Below, in pieces: positions 26,485 to 35,887 of a DNA stretch of 64,000 bases; position 1 is the first letter of the stretch; each line of letters begins with the position of its first letter. Under the pieces are notes generated by a model that saw nothing but the letters and a program-made list of their open reading frames with translations, made no database searches and was not told the DNA's origin. The position numbers were made by a program, and so were the translations under genes. The DNA lies in the NCBI GenBank assembly GCA_015075175.1, contig JABTUV010000002.1, forward strand, positions 273,581 through 337,580, read 5' to 3'. The stretch is from a bacterium (GTDB taxonomy: Bacteria > Hinthialibacterota > Hinthialibacteria > H5-UNCL2).

Positions 26485-28653
26485 TCAGTTCCCCTCCGAG
26501 TGTTCCAGTTCCCAACTCAGATAGTCAAAGTCCATGTCGTACACCTTGACGTTCTTGATCCGTCGATTCAACACCCACCGCCAGTTGTGGCTGTAGGTGA
26601 ACGTGTAGGGTTGCTCCTCCCAGATGCGGCGATGCAGCTGACGGAAGATCGCCGTGCGCTTCTCCTTGTCCAGCTCCTGGCGGGCGGCTTCCAGGAGACG
26701 ATCGGTGACGGGATCGTTGAAGCGGCCGTAGTTGAATCCGTCCTTGCTCTGAGTGCTGTGGAAGAAGGGGGTGGGATCATGGTCGATGTCCAGGTCCCAG
26801 GCGCCGCTGGTGGCGTCGAAGTCGCCGTCGCGCAGCCAGGTCAACTGGATCGCCGAACCGACGGTGCGGATGGTGCACTCGACTCCGACCTTGGGACAGT
26901 TGCGCTGCAGCGAGAGCGGAATCCAGTTGTCCTGAACGGACAGGGAGGAGCCGCCCCAGAGCACTTCGAAGGAGAACACTTCACGCAGATTGCCCTTCTC
27001 GTCGAGGGGCTCCTTGCTGATCTTGCCATCGCCGTTCAGGTCCTTGTCGCGGATGCCGTCCCCGTCATGGTCGATCCAGCCCGCTTCGTCCAGGAGCCGG
27101 GCCGCCTTCTCGGGACTGTATTCGTAGAGCGGCAGGCTGGAGTCGTAGGCCGGACCCTTCCAGAAGTGGGGTCCCGTGATGGGCTTGTTGATGTCCTCCT
27201 GTAGATACAGAAGCGCGTTTTTGACGTCGATGAGATGGGACATGGCCTGGCGGCAGCGTTTGTCGGAAAAGAAAGAGCGATCGCAGTTGTAGCTGACAAA
27301 ACCGTAGCCGGGCTGATAGTAATCGACCTTGCGAAAGTGCTTGTCGAACTCCGGTCCGACGCACTTGCGGGTATAGGTCCAGACGCTGGCCGTGATCAGG
27401 TCCAGATCGCCCCGGCGAAACACCTGGAAGGCGACGACCCCGTCTCCGATGATCCTGAAGACGATGCGCTTGATGGCCGGCTTCTTTCCCCAGTAGTCCT
27501 CCCATCGTTCCAGCTCGATCAGGTTGCCGCGGTCCCAGCGCACGAACTTGTAAGGTCCCAGGCCCAACGGCACGTCCCTGCGGGGATGTGTCATGAAGTC
27601 CTGCCCGCGATAATAGTGTTCCGGGACCAGGCGCAGTTGACCGGCATTGGGGAGGTTTTCGTAGTTCTTGCGGGGAAAATGAAAGCGCACGGTATGGGCG
27701 TCCGGGCAGGTCAGCTGCACGTCGTCAACCCACGCCAGACAGAGGTGAACAACCTCGGGCAACGGCTCCGCCTCGTCCAACTTGAAGAAAGGCCGAAGGG
27801 GAAGCAGGCCCTCGATGAAGTCCTCGCCCACCGCGAACGTGGCTGAGTCCAGGTTCCCGTCGGAGACGTACCAGCCGGAGGGTCCGGGAAAGAGGTTCCC
27901 GCAGTCGGCCAGCAGAAAGTCGCTCGCTTCGGCGATTTCGGCGCCGGGGGCGTAGCGCGTCAGGGCGCCCGGGTAGTTGGCGAGGAAAATGCTCGTATCG
28001 TGCCGCGCCAAGCGCGTCCCCGCCAGGTAGAGGTTGCCGTCAAGTAGGGCGGCATACAGACTGCCGCTGGCGCTCTCGGCCACTCGGGCCGCCGCCGGCT
28101 CGACTTCGCCATCCATCCTCGGAGCCGACTCCAACACCGGCAGCCGGTCCAGGCGTACTTGGAGAAACTGCGCCGGTCCGATGCTCTCTGCAATCTCGGC
28201 TTCCGGCAGAATGGCGACGAAACGGCTGTCCAGGTAGTTGGCGCGCGCGTGGCCGGCCCTTACCTGCGGGTTCATCACCGTCAGGAACGAGAACCGCGCG
28301 TCCTCGGCGTCGAATGGCTCGCCGTCGTGCCAGCGCACGTCCCGGCGCAGGTAAAACGTATAGTCCAGGCCGTCCGGCGAGATGTCCCACGCCGTGCACA
28401 GCCGGGGAACGTAGTCGCCCCGCTCCAGGTCCCATTCCACCATGTAATGGTTGAGATACTGCATGGCCCAGCGGGCGGTGCGGCCCACGCCCAGGATCGC
28501 ATTGAGATAGGGGGGGTCGTCGCCTACATGGCGGCGCAGCGTGTTGTCCGTGCGGTGGTGGTAGGTGGGTTCTCCCGTCCCCACCTTGGACGCAAGCCAC
28601 ACGAACAAGAGGCCCAGAAGCGCAAGGACGAGGGCGGTGCGAAGGACTCTCAT
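26485..28653 (-). CDS. family 5 (DppA/OppA-type) solute-binding protein
   Basis: I start at ATG 28653, which has GGAAGG eight bases upstream; the frame extends to 28686. The 722-residue protein has a hydrophobic leader (TALVLALLGLLFVWLAS). The SBP_bac_5 fold shows in WDISPDGLDYTFYLRRDVRWHDG, YKFVRWDRGN and YEYSPEKAARLLDEAGW. It is longer than typical DppA (about 535 residues) because of an insert near residues 140-290 and a calcium-loop insert (DHDGDGIRDKDLNGDGK) in the second lobe. No permease or ATPase is adjacent. It probably binds peptides or oligosaccharides for the S9 enzyme encoded next. Confidence 0.88.
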   Translation of the reverse strand: MRVLRTALVLALLGLLFVWLASKVGTGEPTYHHRTDNTLRRHVGDDPPYLNAILGVGRTARWAMQYLNHYMVEWDLERGDYVPRLCTAWDISPDGLDYTFYLRRDVRWHDGEPFDAEDARFSFLTVMNPQVRAGHARANYLDSRFVAILPEAEIAESIGPAQFLQVRLDRLPVLESAPRMDGEVEPAAARVAESASGSLYAALLDGNLYLAGTRLARHDTSIFLANYPGALTRYAPGAEIAEASDFLLADCGNLFPGPSGWYVSDGNLDSATFAVGEDFIEGLLPLRPFFKLDEAEPLPEVVHLCLAWVDDVQLTCPDAHTVRFHFPRKNYENLPNAGQLRLVPEHYYRGQDFMTHPRRDVPLGLGPYKFVRWDRGNLIELERWEDYWGKKPAIKRIVFRIIGDGVVAFQVFRRGDLDLITASVWTYTRKCVGPEFDKHFRKVDYYQPGYGFVSYNCDRSFFSDKRCRQAMSHLIDVKNALLYLQEDINKPITGPHFWKGPAYDSSLPLYEYSPEKAARLLDEAGWIDHDGDGIRDKDLNGDGKISKEPLDEKGNLREVFSFEVLWGGSSLSVQDNWIPLSLQRNCPKVGVECTIRTVGSAIQLTWLRDGDFDATSGAWDLDIDHDPTPFFHSTQSKDGFNYGRFNDPVTDRLLEAARQELDKEKRTAIFRQLHRRIWEEQPYTFTYSHNWRWVLNRRIKNVKVYDMDFDYLSWELEHSEGN

Positions 28654-28793
28654 CGTCAAGACCTTCCAGATGAACATGAGACGCAATTGCGACGGGTTTG
28701 GGGCTGTCGGGTCAAGCTTCTCCCGGTGCGTTTGGCTCGGCGAACAGGTACTCCTGTATCCACGACCGCGACTCCAAGCCCTTGATTTGAAGG

Positions 28794-28836
28794 AAACTAG
28801 CGCATAGTATGGGCTGCGTCAATAGTGGTATTACCA
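28794..28836 (-). promoter_or_regulatory. operator TGGTATTACCA and possible promoter of the binding-protein operon
   Basis: The exact palindrome TGGTATTACCA is at 28826-28836. Immediately downstream on the minus strand are TTGACG (28817-28822) and, 17 bp on, the weak box TAGTTT (28794-28799). The operator is also in the divergent leader of the papain-like gene. Confidence 0.6.
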
Positions 28837-28996
28837 GTCATTAGCGCGGCCAAGAAATACCTGAATTGGGAAGCCGGGCGCAAGCGCAGCACACTACGCG
28901 ACTACGGGGTTTCGGTGCCACATAAATTATTGCCGCGGTAATTATACACGACTTGTGCGATCGGTGGTGATTCCGGTGCAAAACGTCCGCCAAACT

Positions 28997-29007
28997 TGTA
29001 ATACCAG
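28997..29007 (+). promoter_or_regulatory. near-consensus operator TTGTAATACCA
   Basis: One mismatch from TGGTAATACCA, 76 bp upstream of the papain-like protease start. The rest of the 28837-29082 intergenic region is AT-rich and likely holds divergent promoters, but no -10/-35 pair is convincing. Confidence 0.5.
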
Positions 29008-29082
29008 TTCTGGCCACGGTACCCGACACGTGCTAGATTACGTGGGGCATTCCAATAAACCGAGAATCCGGGAGGGAGAAGC

Positions 29083-29877
29083 ATGTATTCAGGAGCGGTG
29101 AGCGTCGTCTTGGGATTGTTGCTGTTGGGAGTTCTGCCCGCATCGTCAACAGGTGCCGAGCCGTCCTCGGCGAGTGGTGAATTGCCGGCATCGGTGGATC
29201 TCCGTCCCAAGTTCAGGCAATGGGACCTTACCCCCCGCAGCCAGGGCAAACGTCCCACATGCGGTACGTTTGCGACCGTGAATGTCTTGGAGTACGAGCT
29301 CGCCGCGTATCTGGGCGAAGGAACGCGCCTGAGCGTCGAGTTCCTCAATTGGGCGAAGATCACGATCTCGGGCGCTACGCGGGATGGGGGTTATTTCAGC
29401 CACATGCAGAAGGGTTGGGAGGCGTATGGCGCCTGTCCGGAGGTGATGTATCCGTACCGCGGCAAGTTGGACCGGGATTTGCGGCCACCCGAGGAGGCCA
29501 TTGCGGCCGCTCGGCGTTATCGCGATCTGCCCGTGAAATTCCATTGGATACGGCCCCACACCAAGCAGCCGGGGCTTACGCCGGAGCAGTTTCACGAAGT
29601 CAAGCGTGTTCTGGCCGAGGGGCATCCGGTCGCGGCCGGCTCCAACCACAGTCGCACGTTGGTCGGCTATCGGGACGATTCCGGGCAACCGGGAGGGGGC
29701 GTGTTTTTCACCAACGATTCGCTGAAGGGGGGATTTTTCGGGGAAGTCACGTACGAGTTTGTGCGGACCAAGCTGTATGACGCTTTCTGGGTGGGAGTCG
29801 GGAATGTCGAGAGTCAAGGCGCGCCGGTTGTCTTGCAGCGCCGTAAGGAACGTGCGGGAGAAGCGCCCGCGCAGTAA
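29083..29877 (+). CDS. secreted papain-like (C1-type) cysteine protease
   Basis: The 264-residue protein starts at ATG 29083 behind a strong GGGAGG site and has a signal peptide ending near STGA. The catalytic region SQGKRPTCGTFATVNVLEYE has the oxyanion Gln and nucleophile Cys of C1 peptidases. The histidine is probably in AGSNHSRTLVGY and the Asn in FFTNDSL. No long propeptide is present, unlike most papain zymogens. It is divergent from the peptide-binding/S9 operon, with operator sites in between. Confidence 0.8.
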   Translation: MYSGAVSVVLGLLLLGVLPASSTGAEPSSASGELPASVDLRPKFRQWDLTPRSQGKRPTCGTFATVNVLEYELAAYLGEGTRLSVEFLNWAKITISGATRDGGYFSHMQKGWEAYGACPEVMYPYRGKLDRDLRPPEEAIAAARRYRDLPVKFHWIRPHTKQPGLTPEQFHEVKRVLAEGHPVAAGSNHSRTLVGYRDDSGQPGGGVFFTNDSLKGGFFGEVTYEFVRTKLYDAFWVGVGNVESQGAPVVLQRRKERAGEAPAQ

Positions 29878-29998
29878 AGAGGGGCGGACGATGTGGAGTG
29901 CGGCCGCTTGCCGCCGCGAGCGCACCGCCCGTGCGGGGATTGAAGGCGCTTGCTCGTGGTCAATGGAGTGCCGCGGGGACGGTCCCCCATGAGGCTAT

Positions 29999-30120
29999 GC
30001 CGAACCCGTAGAGAATGAAAACCGAGGTAGCTCGGAAGGCGGCCCGGTAGCGTCCAGGCCGTCCTCTCGATACGTCGGAGTACCGGCTACTCGAGGACTC
30101 GGGGTTGTTATCTTTCCCTG
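29999..30120 (-). repeat. 190-bp-type structured repeat, copy 3 (shorter middle)
   Basis: The reverse strand reads CCCGAGTCCTCGAGTAGC, a short variable middle, CGTATCGAGAGGACGGCCT, CCGCCTTCCGAGC and CTCTACGGGT, in the same order as 8050-8240 and 47763-47953. The shorter middle shows that the inner segment is free to vary while the helix-forming ends are kept. Confidence 0.65.
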
Positions 30121-30152
30121 AAAAACTCCGGCCCCCCTTTTTCGGAGCAGCG

Positions 30153-33100
30153 TCAATTCGGCCCCACGCCCCAGTACTGCTGGAAGCGCAACAGGTCCTC
30201 GGCGTCCACGACTCCGTCGTCGTTCAAGTCCGCCTTCGCGGGCGGATAGCCGTCCGCCGCCGACTGATGCCACCGGCCCATCAACTCGAATAGATCCGCC
30301 TCCGAGAGAACCCCGTCTTCGTTCAAGTCGGCCCGAAAGACCTCCAGGCTGTTGACCACGATCCGGATGGTGGTCGTGGCCTCGTGGCCCTCGCTGTCAA
30401 CCGTAGACAGGGTAAGCCGGTGCGTTCCCGGCACGAGGTCGGTAATGGTCAAGGTCCCGCCGGTTCCCAACTCGCCCGCCAGGTCGCTGGTCCAGGACAG
30501 GCCATCTTCAGGTACCATGCCGTCTTCCATGTCGGTGGCGATGCCCAAGAGTACCACCAGCCCGCCGGGGGCGAAATGGGCGCCGTCCGCGGGATTGGTG
30601 ATGATGGGTACGGGGGGATGCCCCGGTATAACGACGGGGGCGTCGCTCTCGTCAAAGCCGACGTTGATGCCGTCGCTGGCAACGACCCGGAAGAAGCCCT
30701 GGGTCGCGCCCGCCAGAGAATCGACGGCCACCTCCAGCGACGTCTCCGTCAACCCGTGGGCCAGGAGCTCCCAGTCGCGGTCGTCCCGGCTGCGGTAGAG
30801 TACGCTGAACGTGAGCGAGGCGCTGTCCGGATCGCTCGCCTCCCAGGCGATCTCCTGCGTCGTGCCCGCGGGCCATGTCTCCGGAACGTTGGGACGCGTG
30901 ACGCTCACGCTGGGCGCCGCCAACGTCACCATCCGCTCGTCCACCGTCTCTTTGCCGTGCACCAGGGCTACCGACAGGGTCAACGGATCCCAGGGCATCA
31001 TCTGGAAGGTACTCACCTCCAGCACCTCGGGTTCGTCGCTGTACTCGGATTGGAAGTGAACGTGAAACTCGCGGGAAGCCAGCATGACGGCGCCGGCGCG
31101 CAGCTCCAGGGAGTAGGTTTCGGTGGGAAGCGGCCCGTCGTCTTCGTGCTGGGGCGCCTCACCGCCGGTCTTGCCTTGCGCCGGCCGGCTTTGCGTCTCC
31201 AGCCCGGCCCCGACCTCCAGCTTTTGCATCTCGCCCAGGATTCCCAGATACCGCCCGCCGAAGAGGGTGGCATTATAGACGGCAGCATGGACCAGAAGCG
31301 ACGGACCGCCGCCCAGGCTCGACCAGGCGGGCGCGGCGCGATTTCAACTCCGCCTTGCCCGGGGCCAGCCTCGTTGAACATCCGGTTCCAGGTGAACGGA
31401 GACATCCAACCCTCCCGGCTTCCTCCCGAGGGACAGTAACTCATCACGTCGTGGGTCGTGGCGGGATTGCAGACCTTGCCCGTCAGAGGATTGAAGCCGA
31501 GCTCCTGAATACTGGACGAGGTATGGGGAAATTGAACTGCTGTCGGTGGAACCGCAGGAGTCGGCGGTATTGGTATGATACACGTCATAATCGTGAATCA
31601 GTTCGTGGCCGAAAATGAGCGCGCCCGAACCCGGATTGTCGGTAGTGGTTCCCGGGTTGTCGGTTCCGATGCCGACGACCCCCAGCCCGCCGGCGTGAGG
31701 ATAGACGGGCATGTCGGCGTGGCCCCCGCTCCAGGCCGCTCTGGGGACCCAGCCGTAAACATGGTCGGGCGTTTGTGCTGCCTTGCCGAACAGGGCGTTG
31801 TGGAAAAAGAGGAGTGTCCAGGAGGCGTTGAGCGTGGAAATAAGGCTGTGCTGGTTGGCCTGGCTGCCCGACAACGTGCTGGTCCAGTCGAGGTATCCGC
31901 TGGCCACGGAATAGATGATCTTGTTGTTGGGCACGGGCAGGAGGGCGTTGAACCAGGAGGCCGCGCCGCCGTTGACCGCCCAGCCGCCGGCGTAGCGCGT
32001 GCCGGCGTATCCCGAGGGATGGTAATCCAGCCGCCGGCCCAGGATGCGCAGTCCGTCGCGCTTGCGGAACACGAGGCTGATGTGTCCGACCGCCGGAAAG
32101 CGATTGTTACCGGCCACCGCGTCGGGGATGGTCGAATCGGGGTTCACGATGGCGTAGAGATCGATGGTGGCCTGGGTGAGAGTGGAGGACACATAGAAAT
32201 AGACGTTGGCGCTGTTGACGGCCTGCGACTGGTCCAGGGTGCCTTGGGCCCGGCCGGTCGCGTTGGCCGAAATCCAGTCGCCTCCGTTGTACCGCAAAAA
32301 AAGCCGCACCGGCACGTTGTCGCGCACGTCGATTGCCGTCAACGAATTGGAATAGGACAGATAGATGCGCGCCGCGGTGCTCTTGTTGAGGACCAGAGGC
32401 AGCGAGTTGTTGGGCTGGTTGATTCCCCGCGTCGGATCGAAATACTGAATGCCCTGGGTGAATTCGATGCCGAAGATGCCGACGTCCTGAATCGCCAGCG
32501 GTTCCGGGCCGGCCAGCCCGAGGATGGGTTTATAGGGAAAGACCTTCAAGTTAAATCCCGGCGACGGCGTGGGCGTGGAGGTATTGGTCGGCGTGTGGGT
32601 GTGCGTCGCCGTGGGCGTGGGCGTGTCGGTCTCCTTGGGGGGCTGCGTGGGCGTCGGCGTCGGGGTAGCCGTGTTCGTGTCCGTCGGTCTTTGCGTGGGA
32701 GTCGCGGTGGGGGTCGCGGTATCCGTGGGCTTAAGAGTATCCGTGGGCGTGGGCGTGGGGGTGTCCGTCGGCTTGAGCGTCTCGGTCGGAGTAGGCGTCG
32801 CGGTCGCCTGCGGGCAGTACCAGCAGACTCGCACCAGGCAGATTTCGGCCCCTTCGATTTCGATCATGCGGATGCCTTGGCTGCTCTTTAACACCACCAC
32901 GGCGCCCCCGCCCTTGGGAGCCGAGGCGGAATCCACCACATTGCCGAGGTCGTCCATGGCTTTGAAATTGGTGTCTGTTCCCAGCCCCACGAACAGTTCG
33001 ACGCGCTCGGGGGCGCTGCCGCGGCAGAGGTTGGGCGAAAAGACGATGCCGGCCTGCTGTTGTGCGTTGCCCTCCGACCAGGGGATGAAGATATCCAGCA

Positions 33101-33383
33101 TCCTTTCGTTGTCCGCGTCGCAGTTGGATACGGCCAGGTAGGCGAAACTCCCGTCCGGCAGGATGGCGGCGTAAACCGTGAGCGCGCCGAGATTGACGAC
33201 CTCCAGGTTTTGGACCGGTTGCGCATAGACGTCGTTGGCGGAGATGCAACCGTCGGGATTCTGACCGCCGGGCGTGGCCGTGGGCGTCGGGGTCGGTTGG
33301 GCGAACGACTCAAAACCAGGCCACGCGGCGGCAACGACCACGAAATTGAAGGCGAGCGCGCGACGCGAGAAAGATGCCGTCAC
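30153..33383 (-). pseudogene. secreted dockerin-bearing zinc metalloprotease, frameshifted
   Basis: The first frame runs from GTG 33383 (GGGAGG eight bases upstream) to 31344. It encodes a signal peptide, a lectin-like region, a Thr-Pro linker (about residues 195-275), a domain with Ig-like strands, and the zinc motif [11 protein letters not shown] (593-603), with metzincin spacing but Asp in place of Gly. The protein continues in a second frame ([20 protein letters not shown], with a likely Met-turn) and a third frame that ends at 30153. That last part has Ig-like domains and two dockerin-like calcium loops (DLNEDGVLSEADL, DLNDDGVVDAEDL). Breaks lie near 31530-31560 and 31330-31350. Whole length would be about 1,070 residues, extracellular. 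Confidence 0.75.
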
Positions 33384-33684
33384 GGGCGTGTCCTCCCGTC
33401 TGGCGCCGGATTACGGACGCCGGCGAAATAAGTCTTGACCGCAGGCAACGGCGAGGGAGCGAGTTACTACGTCGGCCACGCTTTACCTGGCATAAAGACG
33501 CCCTAGTTGCGCAGCGTGCTGCGCCTGCGCCCGACTTCCCAAGCCAGGTATTTTCTGGCCGCCGTGGTAAGTGATTATATTCCTTCCGGATGCTTTCGCA
33601 AGCATAATTGTTGATTTTAATGAGATAGGTTCTTGATTGAGATCAGTTCCAATGCTTTGGGACCAGCTCCTCCCCGTGCGTGGT
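33384..33684. other. intergenic region, no gene seen
   Basis: This lies between the PRC-barrel gene end and the metalloprotease start. The part around 33565-33640 is AT-rich (TGATTATATTCC, TTGTTGATTTTAATGAG) and may carry the metalloprotease promoter, though no clear box pair was found. Confidence 0.35.
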
Positions 33685-34413
33685 TCACGTCCAGTACTTG
33701 GGTCGGCCGTAGTAGTCGTAGAGGCGGTCCTCGTACTCGACGTTGACCGGCGCGTTGGGATCGTAGGCGGGGCTGTTCCTGATGGTCTCGCGCGACAGAT
33801 TGACGCACACCTTGCGGTCGCGCCAGCGAATCTCGGTGATCCAACCGGGCGAAGTGATCACCTTGCGCCCGGGCCACCAGTTGCGCGTATCTACGACCAT
33901 GTAACGGATGATCCAGCTGCCTTCCTCGACGATGAAGTCCTCGACGTGGCCGATCTCGCCGTCGCTGGCGTGAATCCGGTAGCCGCAGACCTCGGCGGCG
34001 CTGCGCAGATGCGGATCGCCCTTGGATTCCGGCCGCTCGGCGAGCGTCTCGGGCGGAATCGCCGGTCCGACCTCGCCCATTTCCACCGACGGCCAGTAGG
34101 GCGTCCAGGCGTAGTAGTTGTGCAGCTCGATCTCGCGCTGGCGCGAGACCGGTCGGTCTAGGTCGATGTCCGGGCTGGCTTCCACCGCCTCCCGCGTCAA
34201 TTGCACCGGGAAGCGCCCCGTCTCCCAGTCGGGATGCCCCAGCGCCGCCGGCGAGATCAGCACCTTGCGCCCGGGCAGCCACTTGCCCGTGTCCACTACC
34301 AGGTAGCGGATGGTCCAGTCGTCGTCGTGAAAGAGAAAATCATCCACCTCGCCGATCTCTCCATCGGTCGCCAGCAGGGTGTAGCCGCGAAGGTCTTTGA
34401 TGCTGCGCAACAT
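33685..34413 (-). CDS. double PRC-barrel domain protein
   Basis: Starting at ATG 34413 (GGAG eight bases upstream) the protein has 242 residues with two PRC-barrel repeats. The first is GYTLLATDGEIGEVDDFLFHDDDWTIRY (about 9-36) with WLPGRKVLISP. The second is GYRIHASDGEIGHVEDFIVEEGSWIIRY with WWPGRKVITSP. PRC-barrel proteins occur in the cytoplasm in RNA processing (RimM) and photosynthetic or stress roles; the stand-alone double form is of unknown function. Upstream read-through of the frame covers repeats and is not coding. Confidence 0.85.
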   Translation of the reverse strand: MLRSIKDLRGYTLLATDGEIGEVDDFLFHDDDWTIRYLVVDTGKWLPGRKVLISPAALGHPDWETGRFPVQLTREAVEASPDIDLDRPVSRQREIELHNYYAWTPYWPSVEMGEVGPAIPPETLAERPESKGDPHLRSAAEVCGYRIHASDGEIGHVEDFIVEEGSWIIRYMVVDTRNWWPGRKVITSPGWITEIRWRDRKVCVNLSRETIRNSPAYDPNAPVNVEYEDRLYDYYGRPKYWT

Positions 34414-34544
34414 ACCATCGTCTCCTTTCCGTCCGACCGGCCCGAGGGGATGGCTCCCATGGTTCTTGGCATGATAAACCCGGAGAGGCGGCGCGTCCAG
34501 CAAATGCGCGCGGGAGCGGCCTGGGTTGCTCCTCTCCCGTCGCC

Positions 34545-34667
34545 GTCGTTTCGACCGCGCAGTGTCATTTCGACCGTGCAGTGTCATTTCGACCGCAGGG
34601 AGAAATATATCGCGCCGCTGTCCGGCATCTCGACGCCGAGACGGATTTCTCCGCGGTCGAAATGACA
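34545..34667. repeat. TCATTTCGACCG inverted/tandem repeat element
   Basis: Three tandem GTCATTTCGACCG-type units (from about 34545) are followed by CAGGGAGAAAT. An inverted unit, ATTTCTCCGCGGTCGAAATG, ends near 34664. It is the same family as 6758-6842 and 41270-41389. Confidence 0.7.
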
Positions 34668-34743
34668 GGTGGGGGCGGCGACAGGTGGGAGCGGCGACAG
34701 GTGGGGGCGGCGACAGGTGGGAGCGGCGACAGATGGGAGCGGC
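34664..34743 (+). repeat. 16-bp tandem repeat, five units
   Basis: The unit GACAGGTGGGGGCGGC alternates with GACAGGTGGGAGCGGC; the fifth unit is GACAGATGGGAGCGGC. It starts within the end of the inverted repeat and lies about 90 bp before the sugar-binding protein gene. Confidence 0.9.
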
Positions 34744-34830
34744 TTGACAGTGGGACGGCGGTGTAGTTAGATGAATGCCGGTTGCAGTCATGTCCGCGTG
34801 GGGGACGCCGGTGGTCCCGGGGAGGTTCAA

Positions 34831-35751
34831 GTGCAGCGCGAACTACTCATGAGCCGGTGGGTTTTTGCACTACTCCTGGCGGGAATGCTTCTCCTGCCAC
34901 TGCCGGGAGCGGTCGCGCAGGCGAAGAAGCCGGTCATCGGCATCACGCTGCTGACGCGCGACAAGTTCTACACCGACCTGGAGACGGGCTTCAAGACCGA
35001 GGCGGCCGCGCGCGGTTACGAGCTGCGCGTGGTCTCCGGCGAAAAAGACCCCAACAAGCAAGCGGACCAAGTCGATGATTTTCTCACACAGAAGGTGGAC
35101 GCGATCGTCATCTGCCCGTGCGATACCAAGAGCATCGTGCCGTCGGTCGAAAAAGCCAACGCGGCGGGCATCCCGGTATTTACCGCCGACATCGCCGCCG
35201 GCGGCGGCAAGGTGGTCTGCCACGTGGCCAGCGACAACCTGGCCGGCGGCCAGAAGGCGGGCGAGGCCATGGTCGAGGCCCTCGGCGGCAAGGGCAAGAT
35301 CATCATTCTCTCCCATCCCAACGTCACCTCCGTGCGCGATCGCGTCAAAGGCTTCAAGCAGGTCGTCGCCCGGCATCCCGAGATGGAGATTCTGCAGGAA
35401 GTGCCTTCCGAAGGCGACCGGGAGAAAAGCCAGCGCGCCATGGAGGACATGCTGCAGAAAGACCAGCAGATCGACGGCGTCTTCGGCATCAACGACAGTT
35501 GCGCCATCGGCGCGCTCCTGTCGGTGCGCGCCGCGGGCAAGGTGGGTCAGATTAAGATCGTCGGCTACGACGGCATCCCCGAGGCGCGCGAGCTGATCAA
35601 GAAGAACGAGATTTACGATTCGACCATTCAGTTTCCGGACAAGATCGGCAAGGCGACCATCGGCGCGATCGCGGATTATTTCGCGGGCAAGGAGGTTCCG
35701 GCGAGTATCGCGGTCGAATGCGGCCGCGTGCGCAGCGAGATGCCGCGTTAG
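34831..35751 (+). CDS. sugar ABC transporter substrate-binding protein (RbsB-like)
   Basis: I choose GTG 34831, five bases after GGGGAGG, giving 306 residues; ATG 34849 is the alternative. The signal peptide is WVFALLLAGMLLLPLPGAVAQA. The body is a Peripla_BP_4 fold: VIGITLLTRDKFYTDLETGFK, KVDAIVICPCDTKSIVPSV, VFGINDSCAIGALLSV and KIVGYDGIPEA. These are the ribose/galactose/inositol-type binding proteins. The ATPase gene follows at about 140 bp, but no permease gene is present next to either. Confidence 0.9.
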   Translation: MQRELLMSRWVFALLLAGMLLLPLPGAVAQAKKPVIGITLLTRDKFYTDLETGFKTEAAARGYELRVVSGEKDPNKQADQVDDFLTQKVDAIVICPCDTKSIVPSVEKANAAGIPVFTADIAAGGGKVVCHVASDNLAGGQKAGEAMVEALGGKGKIIILSHPNVTSVRDRVKGFKQVVARHPEMEILQEVPSEGDREKSQRAMEDMLQKDQQIDGVFGINDSCAIGALLSVRAAGKVGQIKIVGYDGIPEARELIKKNEIYDSTIQFPDKIGKATIGAIADYFAGKEVPASIAVECGRVRSEMPR

Positions 35752-35784
35752 GGTGGGTTCCTCCCACCACCGCGCGTGCTCGGA

Positions 35785-35872
35785 CTCTTAATCGTAATCG
35801 AGAATCGATCACGACTAACGAGCACGAGCAAGATTACGAATTACGACCAAGATATACGATTACGAAGTACGA
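35785..35872. repeat. ATTACGA-rich low-complexity repeat
   Basis: A tract built of TAATCGTAATCG, GATTACGA and ACGAGCACGAGC words fills the gap between the binding-protein and ATPase genes. Similar tracts lie at 37380-37437 and 41723-41820. Confidence 0.6.
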
Positions 35873-35887
35873 TTGCGAGCGCGCCCG

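Noticed and set aside
29065..29082. GGGAGGGAG string considered as a regulatory repeat
   Set aside because: It is simply the strong ribosome binding site of the papain-like protease gene.
34664..34743. Possible CRISPR or origin iterons
   Set aside because: The units are contiguous 16-mers with no spacers, and no replication gene or AT-rich unwinding region adjoins them.
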